From positions 391,019 through 455,018 of the forward strand of contig CAJNOP010000091.1 of NCBI GenBank assembly GCA_905250075.1: a stretch of DNA of 64,000 nucleotides. The letters are read 5' to 3'. The notes under the pieces were generated by a model that worked only from the letters and a program-made list of their open reading frames with translations, ran no database searches and was not told the origin of the DNA. The stretch is from Rotaria sp. Silwood1. Taxonomy: Eukaryota; Rotifera; Eurotatoria; Philodinida; Philodinidae. This document shows positions 11,021 through 25,000 of the stretch, piece after piece (position 1 is the stretch's first letter; every line of letters begins with the position of its first letter). The position numbers and the translations under genes are program-made.

Positions 11021-11343
11021 TATAATTTTCATGAGATTTCGAGAATACTTTTAGTTCACAGTACATTCAGTGGGGTGTTGATCAAGCTTTATATGGACTG
11101 ATTAACAATTCTAAAAGGGCAACATTGTTTTCTTTTCAAGTCAAACATATAATTGACCACATATAAATAAAAAACTTAGAAAATGGATCTGCTTGTCGTT
11201 CATGTTGAAGAGATGATCAGCAACAACTTGTCCTAGAAAGAAATTAGTCGTAATTGGACATCCATTGTAACGGTATTTTAAATCATGTAATTATAAAAGA
11301 TCTATGTCTAGACCATGCTATTCTATATTTAGAGTATCGACAG

Positions 11344-11412
11344 GTATGAGGGTACATCTGTGTATGAAGCTTCTCTGCACATACTCAAGTATCCACACTC
11401 ACACTACATCCT
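11344..11412. repeat. Possible decayed telomere-like palindrome
   Basis: A weak G-rich stretch (GGTATGAGGGTACATCTGTG) is followed by CAAGTATCCACACTCACACTACATCC. The C-rich arm resembles the other members but the G arm is mostly lost. Confidence 0.3.
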
Positions 11413-12134
11413 AGAATGAGGCCAGGACTTGAGCCAGTTCTTGAACTTGTATGATGAATGGGACCGTGTGCGATACTGAATGCCGAAACGAAAACACAAT
11501 CGGACCCGAGATGAAAAGTGTCGGGTCTCGCTCATATGTGAAAATATTGTTTGATGTTGCATTTGAGAAGTATTATGCTTTTGAGCAACAAACTATCACT
11601 ATTGAGATCCTAACATTTAGCCAGTTCTCTACAATGATTGAGGTAAAAAGAAGTGAATGTATGGTATGGCGTACACATTCCCTAGATTGAAATGCTAAGA
11701 TCTAGACACCATATTTACCTGTGTCTGTCTGTCTCTCTGTAACAAGAACTTGGCATAAATCACCATTTTTATTCGTTATAATCAACTAAAGCATAAACTT
11801 TATCATACACATTCGTATCTTTCAATATTTTGTGTCAACTGTTCGAGTATATCTATAGTATGTAATATAGAACATGTTACAAGTGTTAATAATTCCTGTT
11901 AGAGTCATCATTGTGCAGAATTCATTTTTATGTAAAAATATAAGGACATCTTAGTATAATTCTGTCAGTCTAGGGTCCAATGAATCAACATTCAATGTTG
12001 ATGAACGTTACTTGTTGCTGAGTATTTCATTAATTCTAAATTATCATTTATTAGTCTTTTTTAATACGCCAACAGAGAACAAGCAAAACGATGGTAAAGC
12101 ATCTGCGACACTAAAGAAATAATTATGTAACTCA

Positions 12135-12400
12135 TACACAATTTACAAGCGTAATAGACCATGTATAACACTAATGAGCTATTTTACAAAACTAATGAAG
12201 CATTTATAACACTAATGGACTATTTGGAAGGCTAATGAGCTATTTAAAAGACTAATTAAGCATATATGGAACTAATGAATAATTTACAAGAGTAATGAAC
12301 TATTTATAAGACTAATGAAACAATTATGAAACTAATGAGCTACTTACAAAACTAATGAAGCAATTATGTAACTAATGAACTATTTAGAAGACTAATTAAA
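12135..12400. repeat. 21-22-bp tandem repeat
   Basis: About a dozen units of the form ACTAATGAGCTATTTACAAG, alternating with ACTAATGAAGCAATTATGTA, suggest a 42-44 bp higher-order unit. Units differ by several substitutions. No coding frame runs through it. Confidence 0.75.
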
Positions 12401-13030
12401 TTTCCGTGATGTATATATGAGCAACGTAATGCTTCATTCCCTCTCATACAACAACTTCGATACATCAGTGTTATTGTGATCGTGAGTATACAAAGTTTCT
12501 AATCATAAGAACGAGGCTATGTATTTGTTCAAGAAAACGCAGCTGCTTTACAAGCTCTTTGTGATCATAAGTATTGAGAGAACTTTTCTATCCACAAGTA
12601 GAACCACTAACTTTGTATAATGCTTCTTTTTGTATCATTCGATAGTTTTTCTTGCTGCAGAACCTTTTCGAAATCCCGTACTACATAAACAGCAGAGGCT
12701 ATCTTTTGTGGAGCCACACTTCTCAAAAAGCGTTTTCAGACTGAATTGTGAATATGGTTTCTAAGTGCAGCCGTAAAACTGAGACGTTCAGCATTTTATT
12801 CTTTAATCACTCGATAAGATTTGCATTTGTTGAAACTTGAAGACGATGCTGTACACAAGATAAGTGCTACATGATTTTTGTTCAAGAACTATGTCCTTAT
12901 AGTAACAGGCTCATAGTAAATTGTTGTAACAGCTTCGAATCTAGTTTTCATCTGCTTCTGGGTACTACAATCCTATTGAAAACTTTTCTGAACCGTGAAC
13001 AGAATAAGCCGATGCACAACGACTCACTAG

Positions 13031-13590
13031 AGAACCTTTTCCGGTGCTGGAAAGCTTTTGAACTCCAAGTTTGTTCACAGGTAAGAAATATATACACTAG
13101 AAAAACCGTAAAAGGATATGGGCGCAATTTGCGATTCAGCTGAGATATCGACTTTTTACTGTTATCTTCCTATATGACTAGACTTCTCCGATAAAATGAA
13201 TATTTAGAGTTTCAACCTGAAAAGTATACACTCATTCACAGCTCAGTCAGGCTGAATTACCTACAAAAATTCAGAATTTCTGGATAAATTGTTTCCGAGA
13301 TATGGACCTTCCAAAAATATGCGTACATAATACAATATCTATAAAAAGCTTAGTTTGCATTGTTTCAGGTCAAAGCTGTGAACATTCATTTTCCAGGACA
13401 AATCCAGTCATATAGGAAGATTATAGTAAGAAGTCGATATCTGAACCAGATCGCAATTTGTACCCATATCCTCTTGAGGTTGTTCAAGTCTCTATATCGC
13501 CTACCTGGGGGGGGGGGGGGGGGGGGGGGGGTGAGGCAAAATTTGAGCTCAAAAGCTTTGTAGCACCTGAAAAGTTCCCCCTTTATGTGT
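13031..13590. mobile_element. Foldback element with poly(G)25
   Basis: The left arm (about 13031-13200) and right arm (about 13385-13590) are inverted copies. For example, GATATCGACTTTTTACTGTT and TCTTCCTATATGACTAGACT on the left match, inverted, the sequence around 13400-13440 on the right, and GGTGCTGGAAAGCTTTTGAA matches the region around 13550-13570. A run of 25 G (13507-13531) interrupts the right arm at a spot where the left arm has no equivalent. No coding capacity. Confidence 0.6.
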
Positions 13591-13689
13591 CCAAAAAGTA
13601 GTCGAATGACCATTCTCTAAAAGCTCTGTATCCAATATCCGTCTACACTCACAGACTTCGGGTGAAACTCGAACCTAAAGTGATAGTGA

Positions 13690-14000
13690 AATCGAGATCT
13701 GCACTAAGATCGAGACCGACACTCGGATTGAAGATTGAAACCTAGATTCCAACTGCTATCGTGTAATGAGTTTGACCGACACCGTAACTGAAAGTGATAT
13801 CGGCATCAAGGTGGCGACAGAAACCGTGACCTCAACTGAGAGTGCCATGGGAACTGAGGCTGAAACCTTCATCCCAACTAGCAGCGGTGTAGGGACCTTG
13901 GCTGGAACCGTGACCACACTGATAGTGAAATCACAACCCTGACTGAAAGCGGCATAGACACTGGGAGTCGTACCTGAATTACTACTGACAGCGATATTGA
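13690..14000. repeat. Degenerate ~42-bp tandem repeat
   Basis: Repeated blocks such as GAAACCGTGACCTCAACTGA, GAAACCTTCATCCCAACTAG and GGAACCGTGACCACACTGAT recur every 40-46 bp with AGTGxxAT in between. The minus-strand open frame across it (13756-14073) is a by-product of the repeat. Confidence 0.55.
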
Positions 14001-16053
14001 GTAGTTGACTGTAAGCGTAACTCAAACTGATAAATAGAACAGGAAATTGTGTGGTTTGATTCGTATGACCCATTCATGCTGTCGCTTTACTGTCAAGGTA
14101 TCTAGATAAAATATTCATGTTAGCATGTTGCGAATATCTCTTTCAGTTTTCATCGTTTAAGATGTGAGCTACTTCTCAAAAGATTGCGATTGAATTATCT
14201 TCAGTAAAATATAGGAGCATTTTATTTTGAATGTTGATTCTGAGTCTTTGAATAGAAAACCATGTCGGGAGCTTCCACATAGCCACATTAACAGACAGAA
14301 GAAAAAAGTTTTGTGTTTCCTTATTTAGTACATAGTGCGAAACCCTGAATAAATGTGGGAGTAATCTTATAGAGTTGGAAGCCTTTATCATTCACCCACA
14401 ATCCACTTTGTCTCGTATCACAATGTTTATTATAGGATAAATATAAGATTTCTTATTGAATTTTATAAAAAGTGGATTTTCCAATCGATATTTTTGATAC
14501 GATCAAGAAATTTTTCAAACATCAGTCAATAATAAATCGTTTACGCTAATTTCGCTTTAAATTTAAAGAGATATGAATGACATATGGTAGCAAAAAGTAA
14601 GACTTTTGGTACGTTTTTTTATTATAATGAATGAGGAATAAAAGTAACAAAATTGCTCCATTTACGATACACTTGAAAAACTTCCTTCTTGGATTAAAAC
14701 GAAACTTCATAGAAACTAACTTTACAATTAGTGACGGGAAAAAAAGAACAATCTCTAAGTTATGCAAACAACTTATTTTAGAATGTCTTTAATTTGTAGA
14801 ACTACAAAAAAAGGGGTCGGAATCTTTTGAGAAAGCCATTTAGAAATTGTAGCATGTTGCAGTTTTATAGTTTTATAGCAGTTTTATTCTGATTTTTCCA
14901 TTTGCTATGTAAAAATGGCTGCTCTTTATATATTCTTGAGGAGAATCAAAGAAGAAATTCTTCAAAAAGTTGTTTTGACCATAGGGAGGAAACAATGAAA
15001 AAGACAGATCAAATACTGATACAGAGTTTTAGCTTGAACTATTCGATACATAGATATCGTCTAACCATAGTGTAAAGGACCGCACAAAGAAAATATAGCT
15101 CAGTGAATACTACTATTGTTTATGATAGTTCAGTTCTGAAATTAACAGTTCAACTTTTTCAAGCCAATGCAACATTTATTCCACATTTTGAATCATACTT
15201 TTTAGAAGTCAAGCTTACAACTTTGATTCCAGTGTTTCTGACAATAGTGAATCGTTTAATATCGGAATAGTTGTCAATAACAACATTACATAAATAAAAT
15301 ATTGGTACAATGGAGCGACCGTAAGTTTATCGATACTTCGCTTGCCAACACTACAGCTAACATGCTCATTGACTACTGATCACCAGGAAAAATGTCCAAG
15401 TACGAACTTGCTTTTGAACTGATATTGTAGTCAGTAAATTGTTTATCTTCAGTTGTATAATGTTGTAACTTCGGCTAAGTGACAGAATCTTTAAGGTTGT
15501 TTAATGCATATTGCTTTAGCCAATTCTTGAAACTGTTTTAGGGCTTTACAGATGAGATCGAATGTCGTGTTTTTAGCCTGAAATTTTGAGCATAAACAGG
15601 TATCATTGTTGCCAGAGTTTTTCACAAGTTTTAGTCCTAACAAATGCTTCTTTGAAGTATTAGTTTTTTAAGGAAACCAAATTTTTAGACAATTCAATAT
15701 CTCAACATGAAAACATACATTTGATCTGTATGTCTTACGATATTCTGGTAATTAAGAGATCTATTCATTTGCAAGCTTATATATTAAAAACGCTTTACTC
15801 GCATTTTTCGAAATACTTTAGAACCGTGCAAGAAATCAGTAAAATGGAATTTGTAGCTCAATATCAAAGGCGTATACATTGTAATCAAGTTAGGGATTTA
15901 CATTACTCGCCAGGAATGATAAAATGGCCATAGTCGCAGCCGAATATATGTTTTTCACTCAAAAATCTAACCTCATCAGCTTAACTTCAACACTGCTTTC
16001 GTTTTATGTCATCGATAAATTAATGATACATCTTTTCTCGGTTTTTATTTTAG

Positions 16054-19000
16054 CGGATGGTTTACTTTATTAGCCCCCTTGGCGGCTGGAATATGCCTTT
16101 GTGTATTTTTACTTGTGGTAGTGGCCGCAATCATACTTTCATTGATACCTATATATCTCGACAAGGCTGGTGACAATATTGTGAATGACTACAGTACAGG
16201 TTTGTCAACTTTCTCCTGCAGCTAAAAAGTACATCTTGCTGTGTGTCGGGTCATCATTATGAGAGGTTTAGAAATACTACCAGAGGAAAAATATAATGGA
16301 AAATTTAGTTTGCTAATAGTGAAAATTGTACAGTCATCCTGATTGGAAAACTGCAGTATGAATCCTTCTTGAAAAATATTGTGTTAAAAATAGTTAAAAG
16401 TCTTGAACCTATTTGAAAAGAATTTATGGTTTCAAACTCATTTTCTTATTAAGTAGTTCAGAGATACTCTTGTATTAATAAACAAGTTATCTTTCAACCA
16501 AACTATGATTGATTATAAACTTTTAATGATGCTTTGGTTAGAAGAATGTGTCTTTTTTAAGAAATTGAACATTGTTCATCATTCGGATCTGCTCAGTTTT
16601 TCTATAACGCTTTGGAGGCTAACAAGCCGAAATTAACCGATATCATTAGTCTATCCCTCCAGTTCCAATATCGAAAAGTCTGGTGGTGAATATCGAGACA
16701 ATTTTCAAGGAGTAATAGGGCCATGCTTGCTTTATACGGCGTCGCAATCAATAGTTTCCTCTTTATTTTGCACATCTGTTTAACTCAAGATTTTATGAAT
16801 AGAAGCCTGGTTGAAAACCATTTTGATGTTTTCGAAACTTTTCATGACGATTTGCCTATCTTAAAGCATTATTTAACACCATTTAATATAGACTATTTCA
16901 TTGAGAAATGCGACTTATTTTATCAGTCAGGCTTTTTTCAGATCGACTATCCTAATATACTTAGTTTTTGTTAGTCTTTCTTCTTGATCTAAGCATGACT
17001 TGGATACATACTTGATCAGAATCTTATTATGTGATTTGGAAGGTCTACTATATTAGTTTCTTGAAACTTTATGATAGGTTATATTTCATCTTATAGCGTG
17101 CATTTGGTGCTTGATATTTAATCGAGTTCAGTTCACATAGGACACATTAGTTTTAGTAAGAATCTTCCGGTAAAATAAGTTTTTCAGTCAAAAGCTGAGA
17201 TTAGCTAGATTTGTTCTTCAGAAAGAGAGCTAAATGAAACCTAGAAAGTCTTTCCAAGGTGAGTAATAATTGAGATTTTCCTTTGCGCAGTTTCATTTGA
17301 TGAATTAATATTATTGATCGAGAGAAAAAAAGCTCAAAAATTCATCGAAAAGTGTTCATTGGAAGTATTTATAAAGTGCTTACCACATCGCTGCGATAAA
17401 TCTTTTAAAGTTATTTTTTGTCACTAATGAAGTGCTTATGTTGAATAAAAGTCAAAATCTGAATAAAAAGAAGCTCCACAATAATGAAAGTAGTGTTTCT
17501 ACAAAAAGTTCCAAAAACTAGCTGATTTTGACAAGAATTTCTCGTAGTAACTGAATATCTCGACGGCGCAGCGGTGTGTTGTTCCTAATTAGTTTGCGTA
17601 AACATACGTGAAACTCTTGTCTCGACAATATTTGAAAGCATCTATCCAATCTGACGATATCTATTGAGAGTGTGGGTGTGGGTCCTCAGTTCATCCACAC
17701 CCACATCCTTAACATTGGGACCTTCAGGATGTAGTTATTTCTGGATGAAAGATGGATGCAAATTCTCATGTCGATGAGTTTTAGACTACTGAGTAGTCAC
17801 CTGATAATATCTGAGGATCCGAAAAAACAAAGTTCTAATCTTCAACATAAAAATTCAGAGAAATGCGGCTACCGCATGCCAAATTTACAATAGAATTCAA
17901 AAATTTTTTTTTTTACTATAGTCGAAAACCAAAGAACTGAACAATAGAGACCAGTGGTGTGTCTGGTTTTTCCTGACGTTTTCTATGGAACGGTGAATAT
18001 TTTAGAGCACTAGTATAGTAAAAAAAAACTCGGCAAGAACATAGTATTAGAGTGGACATCGATTGTAACTGTAGTTAGTGTTCGCAGACGCACAGATTTA
18101 CAAACTTAAGGTTTACTAAACTCTGGCAAAAAAAACATCGACTTGTAGAAATGACCTTTAGCACATGTTATCTAGGATGAAAATGACAGAGAGAGAGTTT
18201 CAGAAGAGTTTCCTTTTATTAAATGTTATTTAACATTCGAAAATCAATTTCTTTTCTACGTCAATTATCTTCAAGTTACTTTTTCATACAATGACATGGG
18301 TTTTTTGCAAATATGCTATGAGAAACGATTACCAATTTTGATCATTCGTTGAATATTGTAGAATCTGATGATATAACGCAAGTTTTTCTCTCAAACTCAC
18401 TAATAAACAATGGCGAGAGTACGACGGCCACCAATCTTGATGAAATAGCTCGACAAGTAATCGTATTTCCATAATTTATCATGTATATCTTAGCTAATGA
18501 AATCGAAGGAAATTCTAGATAGAAGCTGCCTATGATTTGCCAAGCGGCTCAATCAGAATCAGCAAGGTTGTGATCAATGGTATTGGAACAAATACTGCTA
18601 GTGGTCGTCGTCGTCGTGAGCTGTACGTATACACTTTATGTGCTTTTTTTTAAGATGTATGCTTTTGCTACACTTATGTAACTCTGTTTCAGACCAAGCT
18701 GTAATCAGTTCGGCTCTGCTCGCTCATATGTGCAATTCTCAATACGTATAATTCCAGAGCAAAAGTGTGGTAGATCCAAGTCTTGCAAAGACAAATTTGC
18801 CAATTACATTAAAGCTCGTCTTAATAAAGGTGTTCCAGGTATTAAAATGACAGTAGCATTGCCTGACGGACGCTCCATTGAACTCAGTTTATTTCCTTGC
18901 GAGAAAACCAGTGATTTTCCACCATTCGTTACTACAAGCACTACAACTACAACAACAACAAAAGGTAAGAAGTTTTCTATTTTATAGATTTTGGTATGCG

Positions 19001-22000
19001 TGGGCACATAAAGGGTGTTTCATAAGAAATGAGCCCATTTTTTTAATATCCTTGCTGTATCCAAAGATGAGAGGTATTGAATATAGATATGCTTGAAAAG
19101 TAACATCTAAACTATTATTCAACAGAAATTACACTCAATTTGCGTCTACGGTAAGAAAGTGCCACTTTGGTAATAATATTTAAATAAATTTATTAAAATT
19201 ATTTTTTACTATTTCTGTCTACATAGAATAATCAACTAAGTGTTTTTGAATATCTCGTTCAGTTTTTGATGCTTTGACCTGAGTATTTTATAGCAAATAG
19301 TCTGTGCAATGTTCTACGAAGTTCAAGAAAAACATCTTTCCACAAGAATAACTTTACCAACTCTGAAATCTGGTCAACTAGAAAAAGTGAAAACATTGTT
19401 TTTGTAAAAAACTTGTCTGTGACAATAGATCCTTTTGGAGTTTAGTACTGTTAAGTAGACATGGTTTTTAATTACCCTTGTGAAGAGCTGTATTTCTTAC
19501 ACTTTGTATAGAATTGCACAGACTATCTTTTGTAAAAGACCAAGACAGAGCATCAACGATTGCGAGCGATATTAGTTAGATAACCGATCAAAAGGAGGAG
19601 ATGTTATAGTAGCACAACGAGAAAGATGTCTCCTTTGTGGACATCGAACCACGCACCCTCTGCTATCCGGGCAGATGTTCAAAGCCAATCACACTAGAAG
19701 AAGCAAAACATTCTCTTTTATTCATCTTAGATCATCACCTTCTGTGCATGCTTTAACAATATTCAAGAACGCTGCACGAGTAATTTTATACAGAAAAAAA
19801 GTAAAGATGCAACTTTGATAAAATGTTTTCAATACTTTTACCAATGCGGCACTTTCTTACAGCTAATGCAAATTGAGTGTCATTTCTGTTGAATAATAGC
19901 TTAGATGTTATTCTTCAAATATATCTATCCAATGCGTCTCCACCTTTGAATATAGCTAAGGTACACAAAGAATAAAAATGGGGTCGTACCTATGAAACAT
20001 CCTTTATATTTCCGTTTTTCAGTTTTGAGAACTTAGTATTATAGCTGAAGTGTTGCCCTTCGGTTATAAGACGGAATAAAAAGGATAATCAACACTTCTT
20101 TCTAGTATAGGAATAATATAGCTGCCTGAAAAGCAGAAGAGGCATGTTCGATGGCTTGCGAAGGAAGATTGTTCTTTTGCTCCGTTCTGTTGTCATACCA
20201 TCACGTTACTATGTCGCTCATAACACGTAGCTTAGGGAAACCTAATATTTAAAGAATATTGGATGCTTGAGCCTTTGTGGATTTCCTCAGTCTGGAACAC
20301 GAAATGTGTATATATTTCAGCGTAGTAGAGACAACTCGATACTAAGCCATATATGATTCAAAAGATATTCTTGACTTGTTAGCATTGCTATATCCTTCAC
20401 TGAGAGAAAAATCATCCTTCTAAAATTGAGCAACGTTTTTGGTGAGAATTTTTCATTGATTTTATCATACAAAATATTTACAGTGAAATTGATCCAGAAA
20501 ATTCCATCGATAAAGTGCTGCGAAAGTCTTTCGTCTGTTTACCAAAGTTAAAACCAGTAGAGTTTTTTCTTACCATTACATGTACTGCTATCAACTATCA
20601 GACCAGTTAGGACCAATCTATACATTAGCATAAGTCATTCTTCCTGATTTTGATCTTATAATAACCAAATCGAGCCCTTGACTGCTAATATTGGTGTCGT
20701 AATCATCATAGTAGTGGTGCAACAATCGTTTGACGTTTTCATTGATTTTGACTACAACTTAAGAGCCTAAAAGTCGCTTTATTGCCATGCGAAACACCTT
20801 TCAAGTAGTCAGTTGTGAGTTTTCTTGTATCTTTATGAAGTATGATGCACCAAATCGATGTGTTCGATCATCTCATGCTAACTACGTCACAGAAATTCAT
20901 GTCCTCAGATGCTATAAATTTTTTAGAATTATTCGCATATTTTTTCGTCAGCCTTCAATATGTTCCAGGAATAGTGATTTTAATGTTTGGAACTTTTATT
21001 TCGCTCAAGATGATGCAAACTGCCAAATCGGTGAATCGCCATAGCAGAGATCAACGTAAAAAAAGTGATTGTTACCAAGAATGTGGGGTTGTTTTGTCCA
21101 TCTGCCATCGAGTTTTGTCCTCGAAACTCGTATTGATTCGTCTATATTCTCTTGCAATGATCTCAAGATTGATTGAAGACATATCTTATTTCTATTTCAA
21201 CGCGAATAAAAGTTTTCATGTCATGAAATCCGAGCTGTAGCACTCCTATCACTTGAGAGATCTTCTTAGCTTCACAAACATGGATCGAAATTCTGCAAAC
21301 ACACAGGATCTAGTACTCTGAACAAAGCTCATATGAGATCACCATAAAAATTGCCAGAAAAATGCCTGGAGTGTGTGAGTTATTTAACAAATTATAGCAA
21401 AAAGGATCTCGTACTTTTGAAGTGTTAATCACAGTGTTCATTAAATGATCTTCAGATTCGAAAGTTTCGAACCTCATGTGCCTATTAGAGAGATCTATTT
21501 TGAGAAAGTAACGCTATTTTATAGTTTTAACCAATAGTTTTCAGGATCGCGGAAATAAATGCGGACATTAGCTGCTGTCGATTTTTTCGGATAAATCCAT
21601 TCACTTGTGATGGAGGTTAATCTTGAGATAGCAACGCTTTTCCAAACTACTTGATCAATGACGAATATTTTTAAGCAGTCCGAATTTATAGATTCGTTTT
21701 CAAACCTTTTTAAAGTAAATTTTTTCTGTCATACTTAGGGTATACCAAAAGTTCTGATCACAGTTTTTAAAATTTAATAAAGCAATAAATATTGAATATT
21801 TTACTAAGGCAATATATAGTATAACGTCTCGTCTTTAATAATATATAGAGCAACTCTCTCTTAGACTTAGTTCTAACATCCTTTCAGACTAAATCTATAG
21901 TATTTATAGCCAAGAAAAGATCATGCCAACATAAAACCACAATACAGAAACGAAGAGACATTCGTTATTTTATTTTATTAAATGCTCAAAATAATCACCA

Positions 22001-25000
22001 TTATTTTCGATACAAAGTTTCATTCTTTCTAACAGTTTATCGAAAGTCTTTTTAAACTCGTTTATTGGAATATTCTTCACTATGGTGGAAACCTCTTGAG
22101 CTAATGATTCTTCGTTTGTGTGATCCGTCAACTTGTTCTTGATATAATTATTTAGCCAAAAGTCACACGGTGCGAGATCTGGTGAATATGGTGGATGTGG
22201 AATGATTTCGATTCCTTCCTCCATTAAATAATCAATAACATCTGGATGAGTATGAGGAGGACCATTATCATGAAGCATTTTATATGTAGTACGTGATGAC
22301 TTTTCCTTTTTTCTTATTTCATTGATAACAGGTATAAGACAATTATCAATATAGTAGTCATGATCGATTGTCTTGCCCTTATCTACTTTGTGTATGAGAA
22401 GAGAACCAGTGGATTTGAAGAAGAAGCAAAATAGTGTTCTAGGTTCAAATCTATTCCGACGAAAAATGGTTCTTGGTAGTTCATTTTCGCCAACCCAAGT
22501 AGCATTGCTTGACTTTCGACCAATCTGCCTGTGATAAATCCATGTCTCATCACCAGTAATAACATCACATAAATGCCATGTTCCATTTCTAAATTTCTCT
22601 AAATTTTGACGACAAATTCTAAGTCGTTTTTGTTTTTGTTCGTCAGTAAGTTGATGAGGAACCCAACGTGATGTAACTTTTCTCATCTTTAGACGATCAT
22701 GAATAATTCGTTCTATTGTACCACGTGATAGATCAGTCTCACCCATAATATCATCATAAGTTGAGTGTGGATCATCTTCGATAACTTGTCGAACGCGTTC
22801 AACATTTTCATCTGTAAGTACCGAAATCGGACGACCAGATCGAGGATCATCAGTGACATCGTCTCTTCCTTCACGAAAACGTTTCGCCCATCTTCTGACT
22901 GTTGGATATGATGGAGCATCAGGTCCCAATGCCTCTGTAAGTTCGTCAAAGATTGTTTTTGAATCTATCCCCAAAATAGCTCGAATTTTGATATAATATC
23001 GATTGAATTCATCAGTCATGTTTAATGTCTTCTTTTAAGATTGAAATCAAATTCTATTACGATTTTAAGTCGAGTACGGTACAAATGAACTAACAGCAAA
23101 CGACCTCTCATTTATATATACTATCGAAATGTAATATTCTAGAACATGACGTCATAAAACGTGACGAGAGAGTGACCAATAGAAAGTTCCAGAATGTACC
23201 TGACCATTGAACAAGAATTAATAATATTTGCATTGTCTGTAAAATTATAGATTTAGTCTGAAAGGATGTTAGAACTAAGTCTAAGAGAGAGTTGCTCTAT
23301 ATATTATTAAAGACGAGACGTTACACTATATATCGCGTTAGTAAAATATTCAATATTTATTGCTTTATTAAATTTTAAAAACTGTGATCAGAACTTTTGG
23401 TATACCCTAAGTAGAAGTTAATAAAGTAACTTGATGGTATCAGAATAAACCTGCCTAAATGAATGCACAAACTTGAAAATTTTCAATAGCTAACGCTCAC
23501 ATTCGATTACTCGACTTTAAAAGCGTTTTCTGTAACTTTATAATATGGTTATTTTCGCAAAATAAGCTATTCTTGACATTGAGTGGGTGTGTCTGTGTCT
23601 GTGTCTCTGCACAAAGTTATTCTTAGAACATTGCGGCACATCAAATCACAACTGCACTCAAGATATATGGTGATATGTAGACCTAGGACAGTTCCCAGTT
23701 CTATGAACTGTATATTTTCTAAGAACTGGGTATAGCGACCAGTTCTTTTTCCAGAACTGGTTGAAGTGACCAGTTCTTTGACGAGAACTGTGTACACCCG
23801 GCAGTTCTTTTTTTAAGAACTGTACACACCCGGCAGTTCTTTTTCGAGAACTGGCTATTGTAACCAGTTCTTTTTCAAAGAACTGGATTAAGCGTCCGAT
23901 TCTTTTTCAAAAACTGACTGTTGTGACCATTTTCAAAGAACTGGTTGAACAGATCAGTTCCTATCAAAGAACTGGTTGGACAGATCAGTTCCGNNNNNNN
24001 NNNAAAGAACTGGTCGAACAGATCAGTTCCTATCAAAGAACTGGTTGGACGGACCAGTTCCTATCAAAGACCTGGTTGGACAGATCAGTTATTTTACAAG
24101 AACTGGTTGGACAGATCAGTTCCTATCAAAGAACTGGTTGGATAGATCAGTTCCTATCAAAGAACTGGTTGGACAGATCAGTTATTTTAAAAGAACTGGT
24201 TGGACAGATCAGTTCCTATCAAAGAACTGGTTGGACGGACCAGTTCCTATCAAAGAACTGGTAGGCACAGATCAGTTCCTATCAAAGAACTGGTTGGACA
24301 GATCAGTTCCTATCAAAGAACTGTTTGAACAGTTCTCAAGAGCGGAACTGATATGGAACTGTCCTAGGTCTAGTGATATGTGTGCTCTATTTGCGGACAG
24401 AGATGAGACAAAGTAGTCAAGAGTACAGCGTATACATCGTCATTTCTAAGTAGAGAGATTGTGCAACAAAATCTTGCAAATTTTACGAGAAGATATTCAA
24501 GCGTATTGAAAAAAGGAAGATTTTCTATGAATAGAACTTCAGTATCTTCTCATTTCTCTCCATTCGGTCAAAGTAACTATTACCGATATCATGTGCATCA
24601 CAGATGAAATCCCACCGATGAAATAATACTTGGGTATAACTCTACAAATGCTATGCCATCTTGCTGTTTCCTATTAGCATCATGTGTTGTAAAAAATAAG
24701 GGTTCATAAGTTTGTAATAAGAGATAAACTTTCTTTTCCATTTTTGAAATGCTTAATAAACCATTTTTCCAAAACACAAACAGGAAAACCGTTGATTACC
24801 TTCATCATATACGGCCAAAAAGGGTTTATGTTTCGTAGCAAAAACTATAAACCCTTTTCCCTTTTATTACGAAACCAAAAACGTTTTATCCATCTCTTAT
24901 TGACCGGATCTTTTTAGCGTGCACTGTTACATTCACCGGGCCAACATTTCATGCGACTGGCACTGGCTCAGCACCGATATCTGTGACAGAAGCCGACGTG

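Larger units (their letters stand above)
9782..16053. other. Long non-coding stretch (intron or intergenic)
   Basis: No convincing exon is recognised over 6 kb. It holds a telomere-like palindrome (10952-11020), a 21-bp tandem repeat (12135-12400), a foldback pair with a 25-G tract (13031-13590) and a degenerate 42-bp repeat (13690-14000), listed separately. Open frames of 65-105 codons here (for example 10210-10428, 11451-11690, 12871-13143) show no domain or conserved pattern. At least one missing exon is suspected because of the phase mismatch between 9781 and 16054. Confidence 0.5.

Noticed and set aside
13756..14073. 105-codon minus-strand Ser/Val/Thr-rich frame
   Set aside because: By-product of the 42-bp tandem repeat; no start signal or domain.
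16723..16974. 83-codon plus-strand frame with a hydrophobic start
   Set aside because: No splice context, no recognised motif, lies in the FG-GAP gene intron.
23941..24330. CRISPR-like regular repeats
   Set aside because: Units are contiguous with no unique spacers, and the genome is eukaryotic.
23923..24416. Three overlapping plus-strand frames with repeats such as QISSYQRTGWTD
   Set aside because: 31-bp tandem repeat translated in all three frames, crossing an N gap; no start context or domain.
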